Shown piece by piece: positions 34,201-43,451 of a DNA stretch of 64,000 nucleotides. The position numbers and the translations under genes are program-made. The DNA comes from Acidithiobacillus marinus. GTDB lineage: Bacteria; Pseudomonadota; Gammaproteobacteria; Acidithiobacillales; Acidithiobacillaceae. Positions within the stretch are counted from its first letter, which is position 1, and the number at the start of each line of letters is the position of its first letter. The notes below the pieces were generated by a model, which saw only the letters and a program-made list of their open reading frames with translations, was not told the DNA's origin and ran no database searches. Location of the stretch: the NCBI RefSeq assembly GCF_002847505.1, contig NZ_MXAV01000044.1, forward strand, positions 1 through 64,000, given 5' to 3'.

Positions 34201-34325
34201 TTGACCAGGGCGGGATATTCCCGCACGGTCATCATGGTGTAGGCATGCAGGCCCAGCAGAAAAATGACCAGACTCAGTGCGGTGGCAAGTACCGGACGGC
34301 GAACAAAAATATCAGTAAATTTCAT
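31239..34325 (-). CDS. RND-type multidrug efflux permease (AcrB/MexF-like, HAE-1)
   Basis: A 1028-residue inner membrane pump with 12 predicted helices and two large periplasmic loops. The N-terminal MKFTDIFVRRPVLATALSLVIF and the proton-relay aspartates in GLVVDDAIIVVENVHRH are diagnostic, with AIPLSIVGA and the second-half repeat around GLIAKQGILIVQFAN. It exports hydrophobic compounds in exchange for protons. It follows the adaptor gene by 9 bases. Substrate cannot be deduced. Confidence 0.95.
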   Translation of the reverse strand: MKFTDIFVRRPVLATALSLVIFLLGLHAYTMMTVREYPALVNTVVTVTTAYPGANPSTVQGFITARLEKVIASAPDINYMTSNSAEGTSTITVYMKLNYSPSAAVANIQSKVQQVTDQLPKGSQLPVINVTVGDTTDLMYIAFYGDQLSQQQITDYLLRVAQPRLASIHGVGQAQILPPGAGNGNTYAMRIWLNPQKMAALNITAAQVSQALTANDFISAVGQTRGKTVQNTIVATTNLHNVSEFRNMVIKQSGNTLIRLKDVAHVELGAQSYNSQAFFDGKSAAFIGIQESPSANSLDVAAGVKKSLAQLEKALPPGMHVAIPYDASAFIQASIDEVMMTIGITLAVVVLVIFLFLGSFRAVIIPAVAIPLSIVGAGLLMWSLGFTVNLLTLLAVVLAIGLVVDDAIIVVENVHRHIDEGKSPFDAALLTGRELGGPIVVMSTTLIAVFAPIGFMGGLTGSLFGEFAFTLVAAVLISMVVALTLSPMLSSKVLRPTSEHGFEHFIDRRFVGLQRFYDRLLHGVLNYVPVVMLFAVVVFASIYFLFSTSQSELAPQEDQGIIFNAGTGGPTITPDRLAHYGKQIVKVFDQYPQKKATFMVTGISVGGGAGTNSLFAGIRLTNWSDRSVTAMQIQPKLQQQLQSVPGLQVASFLPPPLPGSSGGLPIQFVLQSPGSYEKINQVADAVIAKAYQSGMFFYVTKDLRIDNPELVLKIHRNIAANLGLTMAEIAQDLQPLLGGNYVNRFAMEGRSYKVIPQVPDKFRSDPEALKNYYIATATGQMVPLSTVVSIETRVEPQFLPQFQQLNSATIQAVPKPGVTMGQALTFFRTTAEKIMPKDFSVNYASQSRQYMQESGGLLTTFVLAIILIYLLLAAQFESFRDPLIVLITVPMSISGALIFVSLGLASINIYTEVGLITLIGLIAKQGILIVQFANEIQRHEGLAKREAVEKASSIRLRPILMTTGAMVLGVTPLLLMHGPGAVSRFQMGLVIFTGLSIGALFSLFVVPAMYMVLAKDVRDKTETTPEAS

Positions 34326-34334
34326 GAGCTAGCC

Positions 34335-35420
34335 TTACTTGTCGGTACTGATGGTAACCAGACTGCCATTCACCAGCTTGACCTGTCCGGCCGTGACTAC
34401 CTGATCGCCTTGCTTCAGTCCGGAAAGGATTTCGACCATACCGTCACGCTGTTTGCCGGGCTTGACCACCTGTTGAACAGCAACCTCATGACTTTTGCCA
34501 TCCTTTTTTTCTTTTTTGATGAGATAGACATAATCTCCAGAGGTGTTGTAGGACATGGCCGATACGGGTATGACGAGGACCTTTTCTTCCTGCTTGCGGA
34601 CTACCGTCAGTTCTCCAAAGAGGCCGGGACGCAGCTGGGATTTGGGATTGTCGATGGTCGCCTGTACGTCAATTTGCCGGGTGCTGCTGTTGACAGAAGA
34701 ACCCAGTGCGGTGATCTTGCCTGAAAATGTATGGCCTGGGAGCGCATCCGTAGTGACCTGCACCGGAGTCCCTACCTGAATATTCTGCAGATCACTCTGG
34801 GGCAGGGTGAAATTGGCATACAGAGGACTCCAGGATTGCAGGTCGACAATTTTGGTACCTGGTGTCAGATATTGGCCGATATTTACTTGACGGATGCCCA
34901 GATAGCCACTGAAAGGGGCGCGGATGGCCAGTTTGTTCAGGGTGGCCTGAATGTTTTTGATAGCAGCCTGATCGGTCTGATAACTGGCCTGGTCGGAATC
35001 CAGCTGAGATTGACTGGCAGCCTTGATGGCCATCAACTGCTTGGTGCGATGCAGATTGCTGGCGGCGAGCCGCAGTTGGGCCTGATCACTGGCCAACTCC
35101 GCCAACTGATTGGAGTCATCAATTTGAACCAGGAGCGTTCCTGCTTTCACATATTGACCGGAATGGAAGTGTATGGCGGTCACGTTGCCGGCAATTTGCG
35201 GTGTCACATCCACCCCTTGTATGGCTGTCAACGAGGCGACAGCGCTGAGCTGTGGATGCCAGTGGGCTATTTCAGCCCGGGCCGCACTGACAGTGACCAC
35301 TGGCGGCGGCATGTGCGCCATGGCCGCAGCAATTTTACTGTTGACGAAAGCCTTGAATCCAAAAATTCCGCCAAAAACAATCAGCAGGCCAATGATGACA
35401 ATCACAAATGCTTTTTTCAT
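34335..35420 (-). CDS. RND membrane-fusion adaptor (AcrA/MexE-like)
   Basis: A 361-residue periplasmic adaptor from ATG 35420 (GGAGACGG upstream). One N-terminal helix (FVIVIIGLLIVFGGIFGFKAF), a lipoyl-like half (PQIAGNVTAIHFHSGQYVKAGTLLVQID), a coiled-coil hairpin ([19 protein letters not shown]), the second lipoyl half (IRAPFSGYLGIRQVNIGQYL) and a beta-barrel/membrane-proximal part. No lipobox, so it is anchored by the helix. It bridges the permease and the outer-membrane channel. Confidence 0.94.
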   Translation of the reverse strand: MKKAFVIVIIGLLIVFGGIFGFKAFVNSKIAAAMAHMPPPVVTVSAARAEIAHWHPQLSAVASLTAIQGVDVTPQIAGNVTAIHFHSGQYVKAGTLLVQIDDSNQLAELASDQAQLRLAASNLHRTKQLMAIKAASQSQLDSDQASYQTDQAAIKNIQATLNKLAIRAPFSGYLGIRQVNIGQYLTPGTKIVDLQSWSPLYANFTLPQSDLQNIQVGTPVQVTTDALPGHTFSGKITALGSSVNSSTRQIDVQATIDNPKSQLRPGLFGELTVVRKQEEKVLVIPVSAMSYNTSGDYVYLIKKEKKDGKSHEVAVQQVVKPGKQRDGMVEILSGLKQGDQVVTAGQVKLVNGSLVTISTDK

Positions 35421-35462
35421 ATTCCGTCTCCGCAGAGGATGGCTGCGCTCAGTCAAAAATGG

Positions 35463-36968
35463 TTAAGAATGTTTGGGGTCTGGCTTGCTTGCTGTCTTGA
35501 CATCCGGATGATTCCACCAGCCACCGCCCAGGGCTACCAGCAACGCTGCTGTATCCTGATAGCGTTGTGATTGCGCTTTGATCTCGGCGATTTTGGCGGT
35601 GTTGTATTGCACTTCGGCGGTCAACAGACTCAGATAATCCGTGGCACCCACGCGGTAGCTGGCTTGTGCCAGTTTGAGAGCCTCTTGGGAGGCCTGCAGC
35701 GCTTCACGTTCAGCAGCAAGGGTTTGGGCATCATGATCAACTGCCCGTAACCCGTTGGCGACTTGATCAAACGCATTAAGGACCGTGCTTCGATAGTTGG
35801 CGTAGGTCACGTCATAAGCGGCACGAGCCTCTGCTTCCTGAGCCTCGAGCTTGCCGCCCTGGAAAATTGGTTGGGACAGAGCGCCTACCAGACTCCAGAT
35901 GCTGCTCACAGGATCAAAAAATATCCCGGGGTGGCTGGCAGCATCACCGAATGAGGCGCTGAGTTGGACAGTCGGATAAAACTGGGCGCGGGCTTCACCG
36001 ATCTGGGCGTTTGCCGCTTTCATCTGGGCCATGACCGCACGAATATCCGGTCTTTGCTGCAAGAGTTTTGAAGGCAGGCTGACCGGAATTTTTTCCGGCA
36101 GTTTTAATGCGCTCAGGGTAAAATTCTGGTGTTTGACATTGGCCGGAAATGCCCCGACCAGAATGGCCAGTTCATGACGGTACACAGTCAGTTGTTGTTC
36201 CAGCGGTGGGAGGGTCGCCAACTCACTGGCCATTTGGCCTTTTTGAGTCATCACGGTGCTGTAGTCGATGGCACCCACCCGATACTGGTTTTCCGTCAGT
36301 TTCAGCAGTTGTTTTTCTTTGGCAATAATGGCTTTGGTAGCCTGGATTTGCTCTTCGGTGGCGGCTTCGTCCACAGCCGTGGTGACGATGTTGCCGGTCA
36401 GAGTCAGTTTGGCAGCTTCCAACTCCCATCGTTGATATTTGACCAGTTCTTCGCTGTTGCGATAGACCAGACGATTGACGCCGAAAATATCCGGGTAATA
36501 AGAGACGCCGATGGATCCGTTGATCAAGGAGTAATGAATACCCCCACTACCACCAAAAGTAGCCCCTGTGACCTTGCTGCGGTTGGCCTGTAGATTGCCG
36601 GTAATTTGCGGGTAAAAAATACTGGCATTGGCGCGGGCAGTGGCCTGGGCCTCCCGCATTTGTGCCTGGGCAGCAGCGATGGTCGGGCTATTTTTGAGTC
36701 CGGTCGTAATGAGCGTATCCAGGGCTTTGGAGTGGAAGAGTTTCCACCATTCTTCATGGAGTTCCGCGCCATACTGAAAGGACTGAGCTTTGCCTGCAGT
36801 TCCTCCAGGAGCCACGGTTTTTTGCGGCGATTTGCCGGCCGTGTATGGTGTCTTGTCAGACGGTGCCGGAGGTACCCGAAGCTTTGGTTCAAAGCTGCAG
36901 GCAGCCAGACTACTACCAAGTATCAAGGCCACAATGGTGGCTATGGTTTTGGGAAGTGGTTTGTGCAC
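35463..36968 (-). CDS. TolC/NodT-family outer-membrane efflux lipoprotein
   Basis: About 501 residues from GTG 36968, which gives a typical lipoprotein signal (KPLPKTIATIVALILGSSLAAC, split by the lipobox LAAC|S). A start at 37046 lies upstream of the likely promoter and is rejected. Two OEP repeats contain long helices (IAAAQAQMREAQATARANAS, AQIGEARAQFYPTVQLSASFG). Forms the trimeric channel of the tripartite pump. First gene of the operon, with an operator-like palindrome between promoter and start. Confidence 0.9.
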   Translation of the reverse strand: MHKPLPKTIATIVALILGSSLAACSFEPKLRVPPAPSDKTPYTAGKSPQKTVAPGGTAGKAQSFQYGAELHEEWWKLFHSKALDTLITTGLKNSPTIAAAQAQMREAQATARANASIFYPQITGNLQANRSKVTGATFGGSGGIHYSLINGSIGVSYYPDIFGVNRLVYRNSEELVKYQRWELEAAKLTLTGNIVTTAVDEAATEEQIQATKAIIAKEKQLLKLTENQYRVGAIDYSTVMTQKGQMASELATLPPLEQQLTVYRHELAILVGAFPANVKHQNFTLSALKLPEKIPVSLPSKLLQQRPDIRAVMAQMKAANAQIGEARAQFYPTVQLSASFGDAASHPGIFFDPVSSIWSLVGALSQPIFQGGKLEAQEAEARAAYDVTYANYRSTVLNAFDQVANGLRAVDHDAQTLAAEREALQASQEALKLAQASYRVGATDYLSLLTAEVQYNTAKIAEIKAQSQRYQDTAALLVALGGGWWNHPDVKTASKPDPKHS

Positions 36969-36997
36969 GTAAAATAACCCTCTCAGAGGTCTGAACC

Positions 36998-37037
36998 GAC
37001 CGGTCAGTATAATGGCGACAAATGTACTAGCTGTCAA
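36998..37037 (-). promoter_or_regulatory. Promoter and TetR-type operator of the efflux operon
   Basis: On the minus strand TTGACA (37032-37037), 17 bases and CATTAT (37009-37014) form a sigma-70 promoter. Directly downstream lies GACCGGTC (36998-37005), a perfect palindrome within the string ACTGACCGGTCGGTT that resembles TetR-family operators of efflux genes. Binding there would block transcription initiation. No TetR gene is in the window. Confidence 0.6.
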
Positions 37038-37176
37038 ATAGGGCATGCAGGTGGGTGGGCCCGAGTTTTATGGAAGCATCCGGAGGCCTGATTTTGTGAC
37101 GCCTGGGTAACGCTTGATTCTCGCAAAATTTAAACCCATATTATGTTGCGTAACATTTTATCTTGTGGGGGAGCGA

Positions 37177-37989
37177 ATGCCTAACAAATTGATGGGGTTA
37201 GTAATGGTGCTGTTTGGCTTGATCGTGGCACCGGTAGCCTGGGCTGAGCCTTCGGTCACCCAGGTGACCCAGGCTATACAAAGTGGTCGCCTGGATCAGG
37301 CGCAAAATATGATGCAGGAAGTATTGAAAGCCCATCCTCATTCTGCCGAAGCGCAATATCTGGAAGCTCAGGTTTTGGCGCGTCAAGGCCAATGGTCAGG
37401 AGCGGCGGCAGCCTTGCAAAAGGCCGAACAACTGGCGCCAGGTATGCCTTTTGTCAAGCCTCAGATTTTACAGAAGTTTCAGAAAGAGGTGAAAAGTCAC
37501 CAGAGCGGGGCGCAGCAGACTGCTGCCGCGAAAAAAGGAACCTGGGGCTCTGCCTTGGTGTTCTTCATCGGGCTGATTTTGCTGATTGCGGTCATCGCCA
37601 TGTTTCTGCGGCGGCGGCGTCAGAATGCCCAGCTGATGTATCGGGGTGGTCCAGTGCAGGGGCCTTTTGCCGGTATGAATGGTGGCTACGGGCCTGGGGG
37701 GCCAGGTTCAGGCTATCCGCACGGACCCATGGGTGGAATGCCCCAACAGGGCGGTGGATTGGGTTCCAGTCTCGCTTCAGGAATAGCCACTGGAGTAGGG
37801 GTGGGTGCTGGGCTGGCTGCTGGACAAGCGCTTGCCGGTAGTCTTTTCGGTGATCATGGTGCGGCTGGAAGTCAAGGTAATACCGGTGATAACGACAGCC
37901 TGGGCTTGACCAATAATTCCTGGGACGATGACCAGCTGGCCAGCAATGATGATTTTGGTATGGATGATGGAGGCGATGGCTGGGGCTAG
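37177..37989 (+). CDS. TPR-containing membrane protein with Gly-rich region
   Basis: About 270 residues from ATG 37177 (GGGGGAG upstream). A signal peptide ends at PVAWA|EPS. A tetratricopeptide-like segment follows (AIQSGRLDQAQNMMQEVLKAHP, AEAQYLEAQVLARQGQWSGAA), then a membrane helix (ALVFFIGLILLIAVIAMFL) and RRRR. The rest is Gly/Pro/Met-rich (GGYGPGGPGSGYPHGPMGG) with an acidic DDG end. It resembles proteins with a TPR region exposed to the periplasm and a flexible cytosolic tail, but I do not recognise its role. It stands alone between divergent and convergent neighbours. Confidence 0.75.
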   Translation: MPNKLMGLVMVLFGLIVAPVAWAEPSVTQVTQAIQSGRLDQAQNMMQEVLKAHPHSAEAQYLEAQVLARQGQWSGAAAALQKAEQLAPGMPFVKPQILQKFQKEVKSHQSGAQQTAAAKKGTWGSALVFFIGLILLIAVIAMFLRRRRQNAQLMYRGGPVQGPFAGMNGGYGPGGPGSGYPHGPMGGMPQQGGGLGSSLASGIATGVGVGAGLAAGQALAGSLFGDHGAAGSQGNTGDNDSLGLTNNSWDDDQLASNDDFGMDDGGDGWG

Positions 37990-38019
37990 CCCATCAGTCA
38001 ATTGCTGAAATCAAAACAT

Positions 38020-38048
38020 AACAACCCGGCTTCGGCCGGGTTGTTTTT
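38020..38048 (+). terminator. Rho-independent terminator after the TPR protein gene
   Basis: An 11-bp stem (AACAACCCGGC / GCCGGGTTGTT) closed by a TTCG tetraloop and followed by a run of T residues, 31 bases after the stop. The convergent maf gene ends just beyond, and the A-rich left flank could let it work in both directions. Confidence 0.93.
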
Positions 38049-38070
38049 TTCTGTGCCGTAAATCGGCGGC

Positions 38071-38649
38071 TTAAGGCAGGTGATAACCCCGTCGCCGCAA
38101 GGCCTCGGCAATGGCGATCAAGGGCATGCCCATCAGGGCATGGGGGTCTGCCCCTTCCATGCTTTCCACTAGGGCTATTCCCAGCCCCTCGGAGCGGAAA
38201 CTGCCTGCACAATCCAGGGGCTGATCTTTTTCCACGTAACGGTGGATGGCCTCGGGGCTCAAGCTGCGCAGCCGCACATAATAAGGAATACAAAATTGTT
38301 CTACAGTGTGGGCATCCACCAGGGCAATACCGTTCAGATATTCCACCTGACGACCTTGCATCCATTGCAGTTGGGCTTCTGCGCGGGTGCTGGATCCGGG
38401 TTTTCCCAGAATTCTTCCAGCACAACAAGCCATTTGATCAGCACCAATCACCAAGGCCTGGGGATAGCGCGCTAAAACGGCCCGGGCCTTGGCCAGGGCC
38501 AGACGCTCGACCAGTTCTTGTGGCGATTCCCCCGCACCGGGGCTTTCATCCACATCCGGGGCCACAGAGCGAAAGGGGATCTGCAAGCGTTGCAGCAAGT
38601 CCCGGCGGTAAGGGCTGGTTGAGGCCAGAATCAGTTCTGGTAGGGCCAT
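38071..38649 (-). CDS. maf: Maf-family nucleotide pyrophosphatase (YceF type)
   Basis: A 192-residue protein with the Maf motifs LILASTSPYRRDLL, APDVDES, VERLALAKARAV, VIGADQMA and GKPGS. YceF-type enzymes hydrolyse non-canonical nucleotides such as m7GTP. The ADQMA motif and the sequence MACCAGRILGKPG fit YceF rather than the dTTPase YhdE, but the sub-type is inferred. It starts 9 bases after the ppc stop and is probably co-transcribed with it. Confidence 0.92.
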   Translation of the reverse strand: MALPELILASTSPYRRDLLQRLQIPFRSVAPDVDESPGAGESPQELVERLALAKARAVLARYPQALVIGADQMACCAGRILGKPGSSTRAEAQLQWMQGRQVEYLNGIALVDAHTVEQFCIPYYVRLRSLSPEAIHRYVEKDQPLDCAGSFRSEGLGIALVESMEGADPHALMGMPLIAIAEALRRRGYHLP

Positions 38650-38657
38650 GCGTTTAC

Positions 38658-41447
38658 TCAGCCGGTATTGCGTTGCCCGGCGGCAATGGCGTTGATGGTG
38701 CGCAGCAAGGGATCCAGCCAGATTTCGCGAAACTCGGGAGGCGCATCTTCATTGCGATAACGCCGAAGCAGGGCCAACTGAATGTGATTGAGGGGTTCCA
38801 TGTACACATTGCGGCGCTGTAAGGAAAAAGCCAGGCCGGGATTGTCGGACAGCAATTGCTCGGTGCCAGCCATGGCCAGCATTTCTGCAAGACTGAGTTC
38901 GAATTCCCGGCGGATTTTCTCGAAAACGGAGCTGGCAAGCTTCTGATCGAGAGGTAAGCCCGCATATTCTCCGGCCAGAGCCATATCGGTTTTAGCCATG
39001 GCCATGCTGATATTGCCCATCAACGCCCGGAAGAAGGGCCATCGTTGGTACATATCCTGCAGAATTTCCAGACGCTCGGGTTTGTCCGCCCGCCACTGGG
39101 CAACAGCGGATCCCAGGCCAAACCAGGCGGGGAGAATATGGCGAGACTGGGCCCAGGCAAATATCCAGGGAATGGCGCGAATGGAAGCCATGGAACGGTC
39201 GCTGCGCTGGCGGTGGGAGGGGCGCGAGCCAATGTTCATGTGGGCAATTTCATTGAGCGGGGTGGCTTCGTAAAAATAATCCAGAAAACCGGGGGTATTT
39301 TCGGTCAGATCCCGATAGGTTTGCTCACCCAGATGGGTGAGTTCGGCCATCACTTTAAGATAGGCCGGATTATCTGCCGCTACGGGTCGCACCAGACCAA
39401 TGCTGGCCTTGATGAGGCCGGCAGTGCCGACCGTCAGTTCATAGACGGCCGTTTCCAGATTGGCATACTTGAATGACAGCACTTCGCCTTGTTCGGTGAT
39501 TTTGATTTGCCCGCGCACGGTGTCCGGGGGCTGGGCGAGAATGGCCTCGTAAGTAGGACCGCCGCCGCGCCCGACGCTGCCGCCGCGCCCATGAAATACG
39601 CGAATTTGAATGTGGCGTTTGTCGGCGATGGCGGCCAGGCGCAGCTGCGCCTGATACAGGGACCAGCTGGACGATAAAATACCGCCATCCTTGCAGGAAT
39701 CAGAGTATCCTAGCATGATTTCCTGGGTATCTTCCTGACTTTTGATGATTTCCATGTACACCGGATTATCCAGGAGGGTGCTGATGACGGCATCCATCCG
39801 TTCCAGATCGTGGATGGTTTCAAACAGGGGCGTTACCGCAATTTCACTGTAGAGCCCCTGCCTTGACCAGCCCGCCAGCCCGAACTCTTTGGCCAGTACC
39901 AGTACTTCGAGAATGTGGCTGGCTTCGTGCGTCATGGAAATCACGTAGTTGCCGAATCCTGAAGCACTGACTTCGCGACGCAGCTGGGCAATGCAGCGAA
40001 ACATGGCACAGGTTTCCGCTGCCAGCGGCGATAATTCCGGATGTTTCTCGACCAGAGGACCGGGACGGCGCAGCGCATCGGTCAGGGCCAGCAGTCGCGC
40101 TTCTTCGGAAAGTTCAGAATAGTCGGCGAAACCGGGCACTTCGGCATAGAGCTCGGCCAAGGTCTGGGAATGTACGGTGGATTCCTGGCGGATATCGAGG
40201 TTGGCCAGATGAAAACCAAAGGTCTGGACCAGCCAAACAATATCCTGAATGTCATGGTCGGCGATGAAATCATCATTGTGCCCACGCAGGGAATCGCGAA
40301 CGAGGAGCAGATCATCCAGAAAGTCCTCGGCCGAAGCATAAGCAGGGCCCGCAGATTCATTCATGATCTGACCGTTTTCCAGTTGGCGCAGGCGCAGGTC
40401 CAGGCGGGTCATCATGTAACGGAGTTTGCGGCGATAGGGTTCACTGGGAAAACGCTGATCTACCCATTCCGCCAGCTCCGGAAAATCATCGGCGTCGCGT
40501 TCCAGTGAGGCCAGCAGGACGGGGGAAATTCCACAAAAGCGACTGGAATGTCCCAGCAGTTGATACAACCCGCTCAGGCGCTGCTGGTATTCCTTGAGAA
40601 CCTCGACGCTTTGCGTGCGTAGCGCCCAGCTGGTAATGGCGGCGGTAACATTGGGATTGCCGTCGCGATCGCCGCCAATCCAGGAGCCGAAACGAATGAA
40701 GGCAGGGATATCGATGTCATCATTGGCAAATACCCGCCGCGCAGCGCGGCGAGCAGCCCGATAAGTCATGGGTACGGCCTTGAACAGGCTGTCCCTGAAG
40801 AAAAACAAGCCGTTTTCCACCTCATCCTGAACCTGTGGCTTATTGGTGCGGACTTCTTCGGTTTCCCAGAGAATCTGGATTTGTGCCCGTAAATTATCGG
40901 TGACTTCTTTTACTTCTTCGTCGCTCAGCGTGGGATCATCGAGTTTTTTGCTGACGACGAAAATCCGCCGCAGGCCATGCAGGACTGTACGCCTTTTGGA
41001 TTCCGTGGGGTGCGCCGTAAATACGGGCAAATAGCGCGTCTGATCAAGCAGATACTGAATCTGACCGGAAGTGACGCCTTGTTGCTGTAATGCCCGGAAA
41101 GTTTCTTCAAAAGAACCCGTCCAGAGTCCGTCACGTTTTTGCAGCTGGCGACGGCGCTGAATATGCTGGGATTCCTCTTCAGCAATATTGGCCAGACTGA
41201 AATAGGTATTGAAGGCGCGGATAACCAGTACCAGATCGTCCTGGGGAAGGGCATCAATGAAGCGTGCCAGACGTTCCCGCAAACGAGCGTCTTCTTTTTT
41301 ATGCAGGCGGATGTAACCCTGACGAAGTTGCTCGACAGCGTTGAATACGCGGGTGCCGGCCTGTTCACGCAATACCTCGCCGAGCAGATTGCCGAGTAGT
41401 TTCACACGGCTACGCAGCGCCTTGTCATTGATGGCCGTTTTTTCCAC
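38658..41447 (-). CDS. ppc: Phosphoenolpyruvate carboxylase
   Basis: A 929-residue protein of normal length, GTG start with GGAG 8 bases upstream. Catalytic signatures [15 protein letters not shown] (catalytic His) and [26 protein letters not shown], plus [10 protein letters not shown], are intact. It carboxylates PEP to oxaloacetate, replenishing the TCA cycle; in an autotroph it is a main anaplerotic CO2 entry. The C-terminus ends in NTG, the usual conserved end. Confidence 0.96.
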   Translation of the reverse strand: MEKTAINDKALRSRVKLLGNLLGEVLREQAGTRVFNAVEQLRQGYIRLHKKEDARLRERLARFIDALPQDDLVLVIRAFNTYFSLANIAEEESQHIQRRRQLQKRDGLWTGSFEETFRALQQQGVTSGQIQYLLDQTRYLPVFTAHPTESKRRTVLHGLRRIFVVSKKLDDPTLSDEEVKEVTDNLRAQIQILWETEEVRTNKPQVQDEVENGLFFFRDSLFKAVPMTYRAARRAARRVFANDDIDIPAFIRFGSWIGGDRDGNPNVTAAITSWALRTQSVEVLKEYQQRLSGLYQLLGHSSRFCGISPVLLASLERDADDFPELAEWVDQRFPSEPYRRKLRYMMTRLDLRLRQLENGQIMNESAGPAYASAEDFLDDLLLVRDSLRGHNDDFIADHDIQDIVWLVQTFGFHLANLDIRQESTVHSQTLAELYAEVPGFADYSELSEEARLLALTDALRRPGPLVEKHPELSPLAAETCAMFRCIAQLRREVSASGFGNYVISMTHEASHILEVLVLAKEFGLAGWSRQGLYSEIAVTPLFETIHDLERMDAVISTLLDNPVYMEIIKSQEDTQEIMLGYSDSCKDGGILSSSWSLYQAQLRLAAIADKRHIQIRVFHGRGGSVGRGGGPTYEAILAQPPDTVRGQIKITEQGEVLSFKYANLETAVYELTVGTAGLIKASIGLVRPVAADNPAYLKVMAELTHLGEQTYRDLTENTPGFLDYFYEATPLNEIAHMNIGSRPSHRQRSDRSMASIRAIPWIFAWAQSRHILPAWFGLGSAVAQWRADKPERLEILQDMYQRWPFFRALMGNISMAMAKTDMALAGEYAGLPLDQKLASSVFEKIRREFELSLAEMLAMAGTEQLLSDNPGLAFSLQRRNVYMEPLNHIQLALLRRYRNEDAPPEFREIWLDPLLRTINAIAAGQRNTG

Positions 41448-41829
41448 TCATCCGTCTCCTTGAGTTTATGACTTCCCCTCTGTCGAAGATCACCAGGACG
41501 ACAGGGAGAGATAGGGTTGTTTCGGGAAATCTGGTTACTTTTGTTTTCTAAGCTAATGGCAAGCGGGCTGCAGGTCAATCATCCTGATAGTCATTTCTCC
41601 GCGTCACTCCCTGCAACCGAGTTGGGCGCTTTTTGCAGAAGCTTTGTGAGACGCCGTGCCGGGGAGCTTTGGCAAAGGCTGGCTTTGGAATAAATATGTC
41701 GTTGTTGGCTTGTCAAGCATGGCTTTCCCGGCTTTTTTGAGCTAGTCTAAGTTGCATGTAGTGGAAAGCATCACTACCAGCTTTTCACTTCCTTAGAAGC
41801 GCCATGAAGCATAGTCAAGGAGATAAAAA
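41448..41829. other. Divergent intergenic region between ppc and hfq
   Basis: About 380 bases without an open frame worth calling. It must hold the promoters of ppc (minus) and of the hfq operon (plus). Candidate -35 strings such as TTGTCA near 41719 have no well-spaced -10, so I do not assign promoters. No repeat, riboswitch or small RNA is recognisable. Confidence 0.5.
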
Positions 41830-42102
41830 ATGGCCGGTCAACAAAAAGGACAGATCCTTCAGGATCCTTTTCTCAATTTGCTGCGCAAGGAACACGTTCC
41901 CGTGGCCATCTATCTGGTCAACGGCATTAAACTGCAAGGATTCGTCGAATCCTTTGATCAATTTGTGGTCTTGCTGCGCAATAATGTCAGCCAGATGATT
42001 TACAAACATGCTATTTCTACCGTGGTTCCGGGTCGCGATGTCCGTCTGCCTTTGCCCGAAGGAGAAGGCGAAACAGCTAGCGTGACCGAAGAAGAGGCCT
42101 GA
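41830..42102 (+). CDS. hfq: Hfq RNA chaperone
   Basis: A 90-residue Sm-like protein with AAGGAG before the ATG. Sm1 motif ([37 protein letters not shown]) and Sm2 motif ([16 protein letters not shown]) are complete, with the YKHA sequence of the proximal RNA site. A short acidic C-terminal tail follows. Hfq hexamers pair small RNAs with mRNAs. It heads the conserved run hfq-hflX-hflK-hflC. Confidence 0.97.
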   Translation: MAGQQKGQILQDPFLNLLRKEHVPVAIYLVNGIKLQGFVESFDQFVVLLRNNVSQMIYKHAISTVVPGRDVRLPLPEGEGETASVTEEEA

Positions 42103-42122
42103 TTCTGTCCCATAATGCCGTT

Positions 42123-43451
42123 GTGGTGGATGTGCCCCGTGAGAGGGTTCTGCTGGTTCATGTCACATTGCATGGCGAGGTGGATCTTGATGACGGGGCT
42201 GAATTTTATGATCTGGCCACCGACAGTGATGCGGATGTGCTGGAGCTCATACCCGTAACCCGCAGTCGCCCTGATCCTGCAACCTTCATCGGCAGTGGCA
42301 AGGTTCAGGAACTGGCAGAAAAAGTTAGAGAAACAACGGCGGATCTGGTGCTGTTCGATCGGACTCTGAGTCCGATTCAGGAGCGTAACCTGGAACGGGC
42401 TCTGCAGTGCCGGGTCATTGATCGGGTGGGCCTGATTCTCGATATTTTCGCCCGTCGTGCCCGCACCCATGAAGGCCAATTGCAGGTGGAGCTCGCCCAA
42501 CTGACCCGCTTGCGCACCCGACTGATCCGGGGCTGGACCCATCTGGAACGGCAGCGGGGGGGAATTGGCTTACGGGGCCCCGGCGAAACTCAACTGGAAA
42601 CCGACCGTCGCCTCATTGGTGACCGGATTCAGTCGCTGCGCCATAAGCTGCAAAAGGTGGCCGCGCACCGGCGGACCCAGCGTCGCGCTCGGCAACGTGC
42701 GCCATTACCGACGGTGGCTTTGGTTGGTTACACCAACGCGGGAAAATCCACGCTTTTCAATGCCCTGACTCAACGCGATAATTATGCGGCGGATCGCCTC
42801 TTCGCCACTCTCGATCCGGCCATTGGCCGTTTGCAAATTGCCGGGCAGGATGCGGTATTACTGGCCGACACCGTGGGTTTTATGCGAGATTTGCCCACGG
42901 ATTTGATTGCTGCTTTTCGGGCGACCCTCGAAGAAGTCAATCAGGCACAATTGCTTTTGCATGTGGTAGATGGCAGTGCCCTCGACCGGGATACGCAAAT
43001 GGCTGCGGTGGAATCGGTTCTCCGGGAAATCGGCGCTGATCACTTGCCGGTATTGCTGGTCTTTAATAAGACAGATCAGACGGATGAACCCAGCGGCTGC
43101 ATTTTTGATGCTTTAGGAGCGTTGCAGGCGATCAATATCAGTGCCCGGAGCGGAGCGGGTCTGGATGTATTACTGCAGACTATTCTGGAAAGAGTGGGCA
43201 GGGCCATATTGCGAATTGAATTGACGCTGAATCCTGAAGAGGGTGCCTGGCGGGCATCTCTGCATCGAGTGGCTACAGTCCTTGCAGAGGATTTTGATGA
43301 AGAAGGAAAAATCCGCATGGTGTTTGACATAGACGACCTGGCCTGGCGTCGCCTGCGCGCCCAAATGCATGCGCATGGTTGTCAGGCGCCAGAAGCCACC
43401 TCTACAATACCCGAATTCATCAAGGAAGGAGATTGGTATGCCGTGGAGTGA
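42123..43451 (+). CDS. hflX: HflX ribosome-associated GTPase
   Basis: About 442 residues. The N-terminal HflX domain contains GSGKVQEL, LSPIQERNLE and RTHEGQLQVELAQL; LRGPGETQLETDRR is the family signature. The G domain has GYTNAGKSTLFNALT (G1), DTVGFMRDLP (G3) and NKTD (G4). HflX splits stalled ribosomes in heat stress. The start is uncertain: GTG codons at 42123, 42126 and 42132 are available without a clear ribosome binding site, and the frame is open a little further upstream. It follows hfq by 20 bases. Confidence 0.94.
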   Translation: MVDVPRERVLLVHVTLHGEVDLDDGAEFYDLATDSDADVLELIPVTRSRPDPATFIGSGKVQELAEKVRETTADLVLFDRTLSPIQERNLERALQCRVIDRVGLILDIFARRARTHEGQLQVELAQLTRLRTRLIRGWTHLERQRGGIGLRGPGETQLETDRRLIGDRIQSLRHKLQKVAAHRRTQRRARQRAPLPTVALVGYTNAGKSTLFNALTQRDNYAADRLFATLDPAIGRLQIAGQDAVLLADTVGFMRDLPTDLIAAFRATLEEVNQAQLLLHVVDGSALDRDTQMAAVESVLREIGADHLPVLLVFNKTDQTDEPSGCIFDALGALQAINISARSGAGLDVLLQTILERVGRAILRIELTLNPEEGAWRASLHRVATVLAEDFDEEGKIRMVFDIDDLAWRRLRAQMHAHGCQAPEATSTIPEFIKEGDWYAVE

